In this document: positions 36,582 to 44,857 of the stretch, piece by piece
Numbering within the stretch: the first letter of the stretch is position 1
Layout: every line of letters starts with the position of its first letter
Made by a program: the position numbers and the translations under genes
Source: Burkholderiales bacterium
GTDB taxonomy: Bacteria > Pseudomonadota > Gammaproteobacteria > Burkholderiales > Burkholderiaceae_A
Assembly: GCA_027486725.1 (NCBI GenBank)
Contig: JAIXOP010000015.1
Span: 403,950 to 467,949 of the forward strand
Reading direction: 5' to 3'
Length of the DNA stretch: 64,000 bases
The notes under the pieces: model-generated
Seen by the model: only the letters and a program-made list of their open reading frames with translations
Database searches by the model: none
What the model was told of the DNA's origin: nothing

Positions 36582-37112
36582 ATGAAAACCACCGCCCTGC
36601 GCCTTGCACTCCTCTCGAGCAGCGTGCTTCTTGCTGCATGTTCCTCGGTCCCTCTCGACGATGCCGACTCCGGCCGGGCTGGCGCCGGTGGCAGCGGCGC
36701 AGTCACCGAGGTGATCGCCCAGGGCCGCAGCGGCGAGTCGGCCCTGCCGGTCGAGCGCCTGCGGGCCGCGGGCTTCAACGACGCAGGCCAGGCCAGCATC
36801 TTCTTTGGCTTTGATGGCACGACCATCGCGCCCGAATACCAGCCCCTGCTGCAAAAGACCGCCGAGCTGCTGCGCTCGGGCAGCAACCGCTTCCTCATCA
36901 TCGAGGGCAACACCGACGAGCGGGGCACGGCCGAATACAACATCGCCCTGGGCCAGCGGCGCTCCGAGACCGTGAAGCAGGCCCTGAAGGTGCTGGGCGC
37001 CCCCGAGTCGCAGATGGAGGCCAACACCAACGGCGAGGAAAAGCCACTCGCCCCCGGACGCGATGAGGCCTCGTATCAGAAGAACCGCCGCGCCGACCTC
37101 TTCATCCAATAA
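36582..37112 (+). CDS. pal: Peptidoglycan-associated lipoprotein Pal
   Basis: Pal anchors the outer membrane to peptidoglycan. The 176-residue precursor has a lipoprotein signal ending LLAAC (Cys near residue 22) and an OmpA-like C-terminal domain with FFGFDGTTIAPEYQPLL, IEGNTDERGTAEYNIALGQRR and the diaminopimelate-binding Asp/Arg positions. Usual length is kept. ATG 36582 is selected because it alone gives a lipoprotein signal; an upstream in-frame ATG exists at 36498. It follows tolB by 46 bp. Confidence 0.97.
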   Translation: MKTTALRLALLSSSVLLAACSSVPLDDADSGRAGAGGSGAVTEVIAQGRSGESALPVERLRAAGFNDAGQASIFFGFDGTTIAPEYQPLLQKTAELLRSGSNRFLIIEGNTDERGTAEYNIALGQRRSETVKQALKVLGAPESQMEANTNGEEKPLAPGRDEASYQKNRRADLFIQ

Positions 37113-37121
37113 GGACAGGCC

Positions 37122-37958
37122 ATGACCACCCAGACCCTGCATGGCCCGCAGCGCGGGCAAGAACGCCCGTCGCCACCCAAGCGTCTCGGCCTCGCTCTGG
37201 GCTTGAACCTCGGCTTGAACCTCGGCTTGAACCTCGGCTTGAGCCTGGGCCTGAGCGCAGCACTGGCCATGGTGGGCGTCGCGCCCCAGGCCCACGCCCA
37301 GCTCTTTGCCGACGACGATGCGCGCCGCGCGATCCTGGACCTGCGCGCCCGCAATGCCGAGCTCACCTCGCGGGTCGAGAGCATGTCGCGCGGACAGCTC
37401 GAACTCCTCACCCAGGTCGAGTCGCTGCGCAATGAGCTCGCCACGCTGCGGGGTCAGCTCGAGCAGAACCAGCAGAGCAGCTTGCAAATCAAGGACCAGC
37501 TCTCGCAGGCCGAGGCCCAGCTCCAGGCGGTGGGCCCGCAGCCCATCACCGTCGATGGCGAGGGCTTCTCGGTGGGTGCTGACGAAAAGCGGCTCTTCGA
37601 GGCGGCCATGGCATCCATGGATGCGCGCGAGTTGAAGGCGGCCGCCGATGGGTTTCGGCAATTCCAGCAGCGCTTCCCCGGCTCCCCACTCGAGCCTGCA
37701 GCCATGCAGCGCGAGGGCTCCCTGCGCTTCGCTCTGAACGACAACCGCCGCGCCCGCGAGGTCCTTCAGGCCCTGGCAGCACGCCATCCCAAGGCGCCAC
37801 AGCGGCCCAATGCCATGCTGACGCTGGCCACCATCCAGGCTGCGGAAGGGCAGACCGCCAACGCGCGCAAGACCCTCGAGGCGGTGCGCAAGGACCACCC
37901 AGGCACCGAGGCCGCCAAGACCGCGGCCCAGCGCCTGAACGAGCTCGGCAAGCGCTGA
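37122..37958 (+). CDS. cpoB: Cell division coordinator CpoB (YbgF), TPR protein
   Basis: CpoB links peptidoglycan synthesis by PBP1B to Tol-driven outer-membrane constriction. The 278 residues have a long signal peptide, a coiled coil (about 65-130, ending in QLSQAEAQLQAVG) and a TPR domain (about 150-275, including FRQFQQRFPGSPLEPAA, FALNDNRRAREVLQALAARHPKAP). The hydrophobic core of the signal peptide is made of repeated Leu-Gly-Leu-Asn units encoded by 12-bp tandem repeats at 37201-37248, an unusual construction. It closes the tol-pal cluster. Confidence 0.93.
   Translation: MTTQTLHGPQRGQERPSPPKRLGLALGLNLGLNLGLNLGLSLGLSAALAMVGVAPQAHAQLFADDDARRAILDLRARNAELTSRVESMSRGQLELLTQVESLRNELATLRGQLEQNQQSSLQIKDQLSQAEAQLQAVGPQPITVDGEGFSVGADEKRLFEAAMASMDARELKAAADGFRQFQQRFPGSPLEPAAMQREGSLRFALNDNRRAREVLQALAARHPKAPQRPNAMLTLATIQAAEGQTANARKTLEAVRKDHPGTEAAKTAAQRLNELGKR
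37201..37248 (+). repeat. 12-bp tandem repeat in the cpoB signal peptide
   Basis: Three perfect copies of GCTTGAACCTCG and one imperfect copy lie end to end and encode the Leu-Asn-Leu-Gly core of the CpoB signal peptide. Gain or loss of a unit would change the hydrophobic core by four residues without frameshift. Confidence 0.85.
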
Positions 37959-37968
37959 TCGCGCTGGC

Positions 37969-39063
37969 ATGACCGACACCGAGCTGCTGCAACACACCCA
38001 GTCGGTGGTGCTGGGCGGCGGGCTGGCGCTCGGCCTGGCCTTCGGAGCCCTGGCCCATCTGGGGCGCTTCTGCACCATGGGGGCGATGGCCGATGCCATC
38101 GGCCTGGGCAGCTGGCTGCGCCTGCGGGCCTGGGCCATTGCCGCGGCCACGGCCGTGGTGGGCACGCAGGCCCTCATCCTGCTCGACCTGATTCCCCGCG
38201 GCTTGAGCCTCTACGAATCGAGCCGCCTGCTCTGGGCCTCGCACATCGTGGGGGCCTTTTTGTTTGGCGTGGGCATGGTGCTTGCCTCGGGCTGCGGGGT
38301 CCGCACCCTGGTGCGCATCGGCGAGGGCAGCCTGAAGGCGGTGGTGGTGTTGCTGGTGATGGCGCTGTCTGCCCTCCTCACCATTCGCGGCGTGCTGGCA
38401 GTGCTGCGCAACAGCACCCTCGAGACCTGGTTCGTCGCCCTGCCCCACCCGCAGACTCTGGGCCTCAGCCTCTCGCCCGCCGCCCCAGGCCTGGGCGAGG
38501 TGGTGGGGATGGGCCTCGCCGTGGTGGTGGCGCTGCTTGCCCTCGGGCGCGGTCCACGCCTGCCGGCAGCGCTGCTGCTGAGCGCCTTGGGCATCGGTGG
38601 TGTGGTGGCCCTGGGCTGGTTCGTCACCGGGCACCTGGGCTACCTCCCCGAGCATCCCCTCACCCTCGAGCCGGCCTTCGTGGCCACCCACAGCCGAGGA
38701 CCCGAGAGCCTCACCTTTGTGGGGCCGCCCGCCCTCGCCCTGGAGCACCTGCTCTACTTCAGCGACGGCACCCGCCGCTGGAGCTTTGGCACCGCGACCA
38801 TCGTGGGGGTGGTGCTGGGCGCGGCTCTGGTGGCCGTTGCCCGAGGCCGGTTCCGGTGGGATGGCTTTCGCACCACCCAAGACCTCAGCCACCACCTGGT
38901 GGGCGGAGCCTTCATGGGCATCGGTGGCGTGGTGGCCGGTGGCTGCACCGTGGGCCATGGGCTCACAGGCATCTCGATGCTCTCGCTGGGCTCGCTCATC
39001 TCCATCGCCGGCATGGCCCTGGGTGCCTGGGCTGCCCTGCGCTGGCTCGAGGCGCGCGGCTGA
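37969..39063 (+). CDS. YeeE/YedE family membrane protein, likely sulfur-compound transporter
   Basis: The 364-residue inner-membrane protein has about nine or ten hydrophobic segments and the three conserved Cys motifs of YeeE/YedE (TsuA-like) proteins: GRFCTMGA near residue 32, LASGCGVRTLVRIGEGS near 107 and AGGCTVGHGLTGIS near 324. In TsuA these Cys residues relay thiosulfate across the membrane. Thiosulfate or a related sulfur compound is therefore the likely substrate, though this member may differ. No sulfurtransferase gene is adjacent. It ends the plus-strand run before tRNA-Lys. Confidence 0.88.
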   Translation: MTDTELLQHTQSVVLGGGLALGLAFGALAHLGRFCTMGAMADAIGLGSWLRLRAWAIAAATAVVGTQALILLDLIPRGLSLYESSRLLWASHIVGAFLFGVGMVLASGCGVRTLVRIGEGSLKAVVVLLVMALSALLTIRGVLAVLRNSTLETWFVALPHPQTLGLSLSPAAPGLGEVVGMGLAVVVALLALGRGPRLPAALLLSALGIGGVVALGWFVTGHLGYLPEHPLTLEPAFVATHSRGPESLTFVGPPALALEHLLYFSDGTRRWSFGTATIVGVVLGAALVAVARGRFRWDGFRTTQDLSHHLVGGAFMGIGGVVAGGCTVGHGLTGISMLSLGSLISIAGMALGAWAALRWLEARG

Positions 39064-39085
39064 GCGGGAAAGGCCCTGCCCTCGT

Positions 39086-39114
39086 TTGACCTCGATTCCT
39101 CCGCAAACTACAAT
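39086..39114 (+). promoter_or_regulatory. Strong sigma-70-type promoter of tRNA-Lys
   Basis: TTGACC (39086-39091) and TACAAT (39109-39114) are separated by exactly 17 bp, each matching consensus at five of six positions. A GC-rich stretch follows the -10, as in stable-RNA promoters under stringent control. The predicted start is about 8 nt before the mature tRNA. Confidence 0.75.
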
Positions 39115-39128
39115 CTCGGGCTTCCCGG

Positions 39129-39204
39129 GGGTTGTTAGCTCAGTCGGTAGAGCAGCGGACTTTTAATCCGTTGGTCGCAGGTTCGAATCCTGCACAACCC
39201 ACCA
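39129..39204 (+). tRNA. tRNA-Lys (anticodon TTT)
   Basis: A complete 76-nt cloverleaf is visible: acceptor GGGTTGT pairing with ACAACCC, D-stem GCTC/GAGC, anticodon stem GCGGA/TCCGT with loop CTTTTAA giving anticodon TTT, T-stem GCAGG/CCTGC with TTCGAAT, discriminator A and an encoded CCA. It decodes AAA and AAG. A promoter and a terminator frame it. The restriction-modification gene begins about 210 bp downstream, the position typical of elements that insert beside tRNA genes. Confidence 0.97.
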
Positions 39205-39283
39205 ACCCGATGACCGATGGCCGATGGCTGATCTCCGCGTAGGAAGCCAGTGCGCAGCCGATTCCGGGTACAAGCATTTCTCT

Positions 39284-39317
39284 AGGCACTTGCCGCAAGC
39301 GCGACAGGTGCTTTTTT
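39284..39317 (+). terminator. Intrinsic terminator downstream of tRNA-Lys
   Basis: GCACTTG (39286-39292) pairs with CAGGTGC (39305-39311), with one G-T pair, around a 12-nt loop, and is followed by six T residues (39312-39317). It would end the tRNA-Lys transcript. The 352-bp gap 39064-39415 otherwise contains the tRNA promoter and tRNA, and I see no other gene in it. Confidence 0.65.
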
Positions 39318-39415
39318 GTTTCTGGCTCGATTTCTTTCGGGCTCCTTTCCGAACTGACTTCCCACCGGCCACTTGGCGCGGCAGACTTGTGCGGCTTTCG
39401 ATGGGGTAAAGACCT

Positions 39416-42400
39416 ATGACTGAAGTTGCTGGGCGGGTAGAACAATTCATTGCGCGCTGGAAAGGCGTGACGGCCTCGGAGCTCTCCACTGCTCAGAGCT
39501 TCACCATGGATTTGTGCGATCTCTTGGGTGTGGAGCGCCCCCACCCAACGTCGGACCAGGGCTACATGTTCGAGCGGCCAATCACCTTCGTTCATGGCAG
39601 CGGGTCTACCAGTACCGGCCGCATCGACTGCTACAAGCGCGGCAGCTTTGTACTGGAATCAAAAAAGCTCAAGGCCAGCGCCGCCACCAAGAGGTTCGAT
39701 GAGGCTCTGCTGCGCGCGCGCAGCCAGGGCGAGAACTATGCCCGTGCCCTGCCCGCAGAAGAGGGGCGGCCTCCGTTTGTTGTGGTCGTGGATGTGGGGC
39801 GAGTCATTGAGCTCTACGCAGAGTTCTCTCGCAGCGGTGGCACCTACGCGCCTTTTCCCGACCCGGCAAATCACCGAATTCTGATCGAAGACTTCCGCAA
39901 GCCGGAGCTCTTGGATCGCTTGCGTGCGATCTGGACCGATCCCCTGTCGCTCGATCCAGCCCGAGCAAATGCTCGGGTCACCCGAACGGTCGCCACGGAG
40001 CTGGCTGCCGTTGCCCGCAGCCTGGAGGCAGATGGCCACGCCTCTCCAGCAGTGGCAGGCTTCCTCACCCGCTGTCTTTTCTCAATGTTTGCCGAAGATG
40101 TTGGCCTGCTTCCAACTCTAGAAAACGAAGATGGCGCATTCGCTGGCCTATTGCGTCGACACCGAGAAGACCCGGCGACCTTGCGCCAGATGCTGGTCTC
40201 TCTTTGGCGAGATATGGATGTCGGCGGATTCAGTCCGGCCCTGGCCAAAAAAGTGCTCCGATTCAACGGAAAGTTGTTTAAGAACAGTGACGCAGAGGAC
40301 TACGCCCTCCCCCTCAAACCCGAGCAAATTGACAGGCTGCTCACGGCGGCTCGCTGCGACTGGAAGGAGGTGGAGCCATCCATCTTCGGAACATTGCTCG
40401 AACGTGCCTTGAGCCCAAAAGATCGGCACTCTCTCGGAGCACACTACACGCCCAGAGCTTACGTGGAGCGTCTCATTCTTCCCTCTCTCGTTGAGCCGTT
40501 GCGCCAAGAGTGGAAGGACGCTCAAACCGCAGCCCTGTTGCTGGCACAAGAGGCCGATGGGCTCGAGGGAAAGAAAAAAGAAGACAAGATGGCGGAGGCC
40601 TGCACGGAGCTCCGGCGCTTTCACCAGCGACTGTGCACGCTGCGAGTGCTCGACCCCGCCTGTGGGAGCGGGAACTTCCTTTACGTTGCACTCGAACATC
40701 TCAAGCGCTTAGAGGGTGAAGTAATCAATCAACTTCATACCTTCGGAGATGCGCAGTCCAGCCTAGGCCTTGAAGGACAGACCGTCACATTGAGGCAATT
40801 GCTGGGCATCGAGCTCAACGAGCAGGCGGCAGCACTGGCGGAGCTGGTGCTGTGGATCGGATTCTTGCAGTGGCACATCCGCACTTTTGGGAGTGCCGAT
40901 GTTGCAGAGCCGGTGGTTCACGACTACGGCAATATTCAGAACCGAGATGCCGTTCTCGACTACGAGCATCGAGAGCCAGAGCTCAATGCCCACGGTCAGC
41001 CCATCACCCGCTGGGATGGGGAGACCTTCAAGCCACACCCCGTCACTGGCCAACCCGTGCCAGATGAAGCGTCCCAAGTGGTGCAGTGGCGCTACGTCAA
41101 CCCCCGGCAGGCCGAGTGGCCTAAGGCCGACTTTATCGTCGGCAATCCGCCATTCATTGGCAATAAACGCATGCGTGAGGCCCTGGGTGATGGCTACGCC
41201 GACGCCCTGCGCGCCACCTGGCCCGAGGTGCCTGAGAGCGCCGACTTCGTCATGTACTGGTGGCACAAGGCGGCTGAGACGGTGCGCCAGGGGCAGGCCG
41301 AGCGCTTCGGACTCATCACCACCAACAGCCTGAGCATGATCTTCAACCGCCGGGTAATTGAGGCGCACCAGGCCGCTACTCCCCCGCTCAGCCTTGCCTT
41401 CGCCGTACCCGACCATCCCTGGGTGGACAGCGCCGACGGTGCAGCCGTTCGTATCTCTATGTCGGTCGGTATTCGCGGCAACTCCGAGGGCAAGCTTCAG
41501 ACCGTTAGGCAAGAGCATGAAGGCGATGGTGGCGAGGTGTCAGTTGAGCTAATGACCCGGCAAGGTGTCATCCATGCCGACTTAAAGGTCGGTGCCAATG
41601 TGGCGGGTGCAAAGCGACTGCAAGCCAATGACCGACTTTCTAACCGCGGAGTGATTCCGCATGGAGCTGGTTTCACCATCACACCAGACGAGGCGAGGAG
41701 TCTGGGCTTAGGAACTGTTCCGGGCCTAGAGCAGCACATCCGCCCCTATCGAAACGGTCGGGACCTGACAGGTACTCCCCGGGGCGTTCTTGTCATCGAC
41801 CTGTTTGGGCTTCAGGCAGACGAGGTGCGGCAGCACTTCCCGGCGGTCTACCAGTGGCTGCTTGAGCGGGTCAAACCAGAGCGGGACCAGAACCCTCGTC
41901 CGAGAAGGCGCGACTTTTGGTGGCGGTTCGCTGAGGACCAGCCTCGAATGCGAGAGTCCATTGAGGGTCTACCGCGCTATATCGCAACCGTCGTCACAGC
42001 CAAGCACCGAGTTTTTCAGTTTCTTGACGCTTCGGTTCTCGCAGATGATGCCATGCTGTGCATTGCGAGCGACGACCCGTTGAAGCTGGGCGTTCTCTCG
42101 AGTGCGGTCCATGTCTTTTGGGCACTTGCGACCGGCAGTACGCTTGAGGACCGCCCGCGATACATAAAAACAACCTGCTTTGATGCGTTTCCCTTCCCCG
42201 ACCTAGACCCGACCGGTGCACTGGCCGAGCGCATCCGGTCGTTGGCCGACCAAATCGACGCCCACCGCAAGACCCAGCTCGCAGCCCACCCGGACGCCAC
42301 GCTCACGGCCACCTACAACGTGCTGGAGAAGCTGCGCAGCGGCGAAACGCTGAGCGCCAAGGAGAAAGTGATTCACGAGCATGGCCTGGTGGCCGTGCTC

Positions 42401-42874
42401 AAGAGCCTGCACGACGAACTCGACGCCGCCGTCCTGCAAGCTTACGGCTGGAGCGACTTGACCATGCCAGACGCTACCGATGAGCTCTTGATGCGCCTGG
42501 TGGCCTTGAATGCTGAGCGCGCTGCCGAAGAATTAAGCGGAATCGTGCGCTGGCTGCGGCCCGATTACCAAGCCACAGAGGCCGCCGCGCCCACGCAATC
42601 CGACCTGGATGTCGACGACGACGAGCCACAAATCGTGGCGACCACCACCGGCGCAGCCTCGGCTGTGCAGCGCCCCTGGCCCAGCGGGCTCGCCGAGCAA
42701 ATCAAAGCGGTTGCAGATGCCGTGGCAAGGTCTCCCCACCCGCTGTCGCTCGATGGCATTGCCGAGCAGTTCAAGTCCCGGGGTCGCTGGCGCGATCGGC
42801 TGCCAGTGATTTTGGATGCCCTAGAGACACTGGGGACCATCCAGAGCCTGCCCGATGGGCGTTGGGTCGCCTAG
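39416..42874 (+). CDS. MmeI-like single-chain restriction-modification enzyme (Type IIL)
   Basis: The 1152-residue protein joins nuclease and N6-adenine methyltransferase. The N-terminal domain has a PD-ExK-like site: Asp71 in GRID and Glu81-x-Lys83 in FVLESKK. A helical connector leads to the methyltransferase with SAM motif VLDPACGSGNF (about 411-421) and catalytic NPPF (about 577-580). A target-recognition region (about 770-1010, including DRPRYIKTTCFDAFPFPD) and a C-terminal extension follow. This order is that of MmeI-family enzymes, which cut at a distance and protect by one-strand methylation. The recognition site cannot be predicted. No separate R, M or S gene is present. Sequence is visibly less GC-rich than the flanks in its middle, and it sits just after tRNA-Lys, so acquisition by transfer is likely. 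All motifs look intact. Confidence 0.88.
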   Translation: MTEVAGRVEQFIARWKGVTASELSTAQSFTMDLCDLLGVERPHPTSDQGYMFERPITFVHGSGSTSTGRIDCYKRGSFVLESKKLKASAATKRFDEALLRARSQGENYARALPAEEGRPPFVVVVDVGRVIELYAEFSRSGGTYAPFPDPANHRILIEDFRKPELLDRLRAIWTDPLSLDPARANARVTRTVATELAAVARSLEADGHASPAVAGFLTRCLFSMFAEDVGLLPTLENEDGAFAGLLRRHREDPATLRQMLVSLWRDMDVGGFSPALAKKVLRFNGKLFKNSDAEDYALPLKPEQIDRLLTAARCDWKEVEPSIFGTLLERALSPKDRHSLGAHYTPRAYVERLILPSLVEPLRQEWKDAQTAALLLAQEADGLEGKKKEDKMAEACTELRRFHQRLCTLRVLDPACGSGNFLYVALEHLKRLEGEVINQLHTFGDAQSSLGLEGQTVTLRQLLGIELNEQAAALAELVLWIGFLQWHIRTFGSADVAEPVVHDYGNIQNRDAVLDYEHREPELNAHGQPITRWDGETFKPHPVTGQPVPDEASQVVQWRYVNPRQAEWPKADFIVGNPPFIGNKRMREALGDGYADALRATWPEVPESADFVMYWWHKAAETVRQGQAERFGLITTNSLSMIFNRRVIEAHQAATPPLSLAFAVPDHPWVDSADGAAVRISMSVGIRGNSEGKLQTVRQEHEGDGGEVSVELMTRQGVIHADLKVGANVAGAKRLQANDRLSNRGVIPHGAGFTITPDEARSLGLGTVPGLEQHIRPYRNGRDLTGTPRGVLVIDLFGLQADEVRQHFPAVYQWLLERVKPERDQNPRPRRRDFWWRFAEDQPRMRESIEGLPRYIATVVTAKHRVFQFLDASVLADDAMLCIASDDPLKLGVLSSAVHVFWALATGSTLEDRPRYIKTTCFDAFPFPDLDPTGALAERIRSLADQIDAHRKTQLAAHPDATLTATYNVLEKLRSGETLSAKEKVIHEHGLVAVLKSLHDELDAAVLQAYGWSDLTMPDATDELLMRLVALNAERAAEELSGIVRWLRPDYQATEAAAPTQSDLDVDDDEPQIVATTTGAASAVQRPWPSGLAEQIKAVADAVARSPHPLSLDGIAEQFKSRGRWRDRLPVILDALETLGTIQSLPDGRWVA

Positions 42875-42906
42875 TTGCAGCGCGAAGCACTTTCCCCATC
42901 CATGTC

Positions 42907-43698
42907 ATGCCCATGATCGAGACCAGCATTGAAGGCCTGAGCCTCGGTCAGGTCGCCGCCCTGGGGCTGATTTTTGCTTGGTCGGGCTTTGTTCGCAGCG
43001 GCCTTGGATTTGGCGGGGCAGTGCTCAGCCTCCCTTTCTTTCTTCTGGTCCTCGACGACCCGCTGCAGTTCCTGCCCGCGATCTCCATTCATCTGCTCAT
43101 TTTCAGCAGCTGGATCTTCATCGAAGAGCGCAACAAGACCCCCGGCGGGCTGCGCGAGGCGATCGACTGGAAGACCCTCTCGTGGGGCATGAAGATCATG
43201 ATCGTGCCCAAGATGGTGGGGGTCGTGGGGCTGCTCACCATCTCGCCCAGCGTGGTGAGCACCATCATCCTGCTGCTGGTCTCGGTCTATGCGGTGTCGT
43301 ATCTGATCGACCGCCCATTCGAGAGCAAGAACCCGTATGTGGAGCCCGCCATGGTGGCCCTGGGGGGCTATGCCAGTGGGGTCTCACTCACCGGGGCGCC
43401 CCTCATCATCCCCGCCTTCGCCCGGCGTTGTCCCAAGCAGAAGCTGCGCACCACGCTCTTTGTGCTGTGGGTCATCCTCGTCATCATCAAGCTGGTGTCG
43501 CTGGGCATCGCGGGCGTGGACTTCCGCCTGGAGGCACAGCTCTGGCAATTTCCCTGTGCCCTGGTGGGGCACCTGCTGGGCCAGCGATTCCATGCACGGC
43601 TGGTCTCGAGCAATGGGCCCGCATTCTTCCGTGTGCTGGGCCTAGCGCTGCTGCTGGTCGCGGGCGCAGGCCTCTACAACAGCCTCGTGCTGCGCTGA
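42907..43698 (+). CDS. TauE/SafE family sulfite/anion exporter-like permease
   Basis: The 263-residue membrane protein has about eight hydrophobic segments and the TauE/SafE pattern of an N-terminal half (SGFVRSGLGFGGAVLSLPFF) and a C-terminal half (GGYASGVSLTGAPLIIPAF), each with the Gly-rich motif. Members export sulfite, sulfoacetate or other organic anions; the substrate here is unknown. ATG 42907 or 42913 fits the first helix. Upstream extension to 42862 would overlap the restriction gene. A Bug-type binding protein follows 94 bp later. Confidence 0.85.
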   Translation: MPMIETSIEGLSLGQVAALGLIFAWSGFVRSGLGFGGAVLSLPFFLLVLDDPLQFLPAISIHLLIFSSWIFIEERNKTPGGLREAIDWKTLSWGMKIMIVPKMVGVVGLLTISPSVVSTIILLLVSVYAVSYLIDRPFESKNPYVEPAMVALGGYASGVSLTGAPLIIPAFARRCPKQKLRTTLFVLWVILVIIKLVSLGIAGVDFRLEAQLWQFPCALVGHLLGQRFHARLVSSNGPAFFRVLGLALLLVAGAGLYNSLVLR

Positions 43699-43792
43699 TG
43701 GCTTGGGGTTTGTTCCACCCCCGCGGACCTGCCGCAGGCATATCATCGACAACCCCCGCACACAACGCGTGGGACTTCCACAGGAGACTTCG

Positions 43793-44791
43793 ATGACACG
43801 CATTCCTCAGCGCCTTGCTGCCACCGCAGCGATCGCCCTCGCCGCCATCGGCATCAGTGCCGCACCCGCCAGCTCCGCCCTGGCCGCCTATCCCGACAAG
43901 CCCGTCACCCTGGTGGTGCCCTTTGCTGCCGGCGGCCCCACCGACCGCGTTGCGCGCGCCCTGGGAGCGGCACTCGAGCCCATCCTCGGCCAGCCCGTGG
44001 TGGTCGAGAACAAGCCCTCGGCCGGTGGCATCGTGGCCCCCGCGGAGGTGCGCCGCGCCGCCCCCGATGGCTACAAGCTGCTGGTGCACCACATCGGCAT
44101 GTCGACCTCGCCCGCCCTCTATCGCAAGCTGGGCTACAGCCCGCTCAATGACTTCGAGCACCTGGGCCTCATCAATGCCGTGCCCATGACTCTGGTCACC
44201 CGCCCCGACTTCCCCGCCAAAGACCTCAAGGGCGTGGTCGGCCATGTGAAGGCCAATGCCGCCAAGATCAACCTGGCCCACGCCGGTCTGGGTTCGGCCT
44301 CGCATCTCTGTGGCCTCATCTTCCAGCAGGCCATCGACCAGGCGCTGACCACCATTCCCTACCCCGGAACGGGCCCGGCCATGACCCAGCTGCTCGCGGG
44401 TGAGACCGACCTGATGTGCGACCAGACCACCAGCACCACGCCGAACCTCAAGGCCGGCAAGCTCAAGGCCTACGCCGTGACCTCGACCGAGCGCGTGGCT
44501 TCGCTTTCCGACATCCCCACGGCCAAAGAGGGTGGACTTCCCGCCCTCGACCTGAGCATCTGGCATGGCCTCTACGCGCCCAAGGGCACCCCGGCCGAGG
44601 TCAACAAGAAGCTCAATGCCGCGCTGAACAAGGCCCTCGACGATCCTCAATTCCAAAAGGCCATAGCAGACAACGGCGCCTTGATCTGGGGCAAGAACAT
44701 GCGCAGCCCCGAGGCCCACACCAAGCTTCTGGCCTCGGAAACCGCCCGCTGGAGCAAGGTGATCGAGGCGGCAGGCCAGTTCGCCGACTGA
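43793..44791 (+). CDS. Bug-family tripartite tricarboxylate transporter substrate-binding protein
   Basis: The 332-residue precursor has a Sec signal peptide ending near ASSALA and begins its mature part with YPDKPVTLVVPFAAGGPTD, the Bug/TctC signature; ENKPSAGG and LLAGETDLMCDQ are also typical. These periplasmic proteins bind carboxylates or aromatic acids for TTT transporters, but most Burkholderiales genomes carry many without a linked transporter, as here. AGGAG precedes ATG 43793. A hairpin at 44835-44857 follows. Confidence 0.92.
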   Translation: MTRIPQRLAATAAIALAAIGISAAPASSALAAYPDKPVTLVVPFAAGGPTDRVARALGAALEPILGQPVVVENKPSAGGIVAPAEVRRAAPDGYKLLVHHIGMSTSPALYRKLGYSPLNDFEHLGLINAVPMTLVTRPDFPAKDLKGVVGHVKANAAKINLAHAGLGSASHLCGLIFQQAIDQALTTIPYPGTGPAMTQLLAGETDLMCDQTTSTTPNLKAGKLKAYAVTSTERVASLSDIPTAKEGGLPALDLSIWHGLYAPKGTPAEVNKKLNAALNKALDDPQFQKAIADNGALIWGKNMRSPEAHTKLLASETARWSKVIEAAGQFAD

Positions 44792-44834
44792 TCGGGCCAC
44801 ACCGCACCACGCACCACAGCGCAGTTGCATGACC

Positions 44835-44857
44835 CCCAGGGCCTACCTGGCCCTGGG
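44835..44857. terminator. Hairpin between convergent Bug and CYTH-CHAD genes
   Basis: CCCAGGGC (44835-44842) and GCCCTGGG (44850-44857) form a perfect 8-bp stem around a 7-nt loop, between two convergent genes and overlapping the last codon of the leftward gene. It lacks a T-tract on either side, so it is a possible bidirectional transcript end rather than a classical intrinsic terminator. Confidence 0.45.

Noticed and set aside
37201-37248. Possible CRISPR-like array
   Set aside because: The units are contiguous 12-mers without spacers inside a coding region.
39185-39227. Attachment-site duplicate of the tRNA-Lys 3' end
   Set aside because: I looked downstream of the restriction gene for a copy of the tRNA end and saw none. 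No integrase is present. The short CCGATGG repeats after the tRNA are not a tRNA duplicate.
44797-44834. Small gene between the Bug and CYTH-CHAD genes
   Set aside because: Too short, no start with ribosome site, and occupied by a hairpin at its end.
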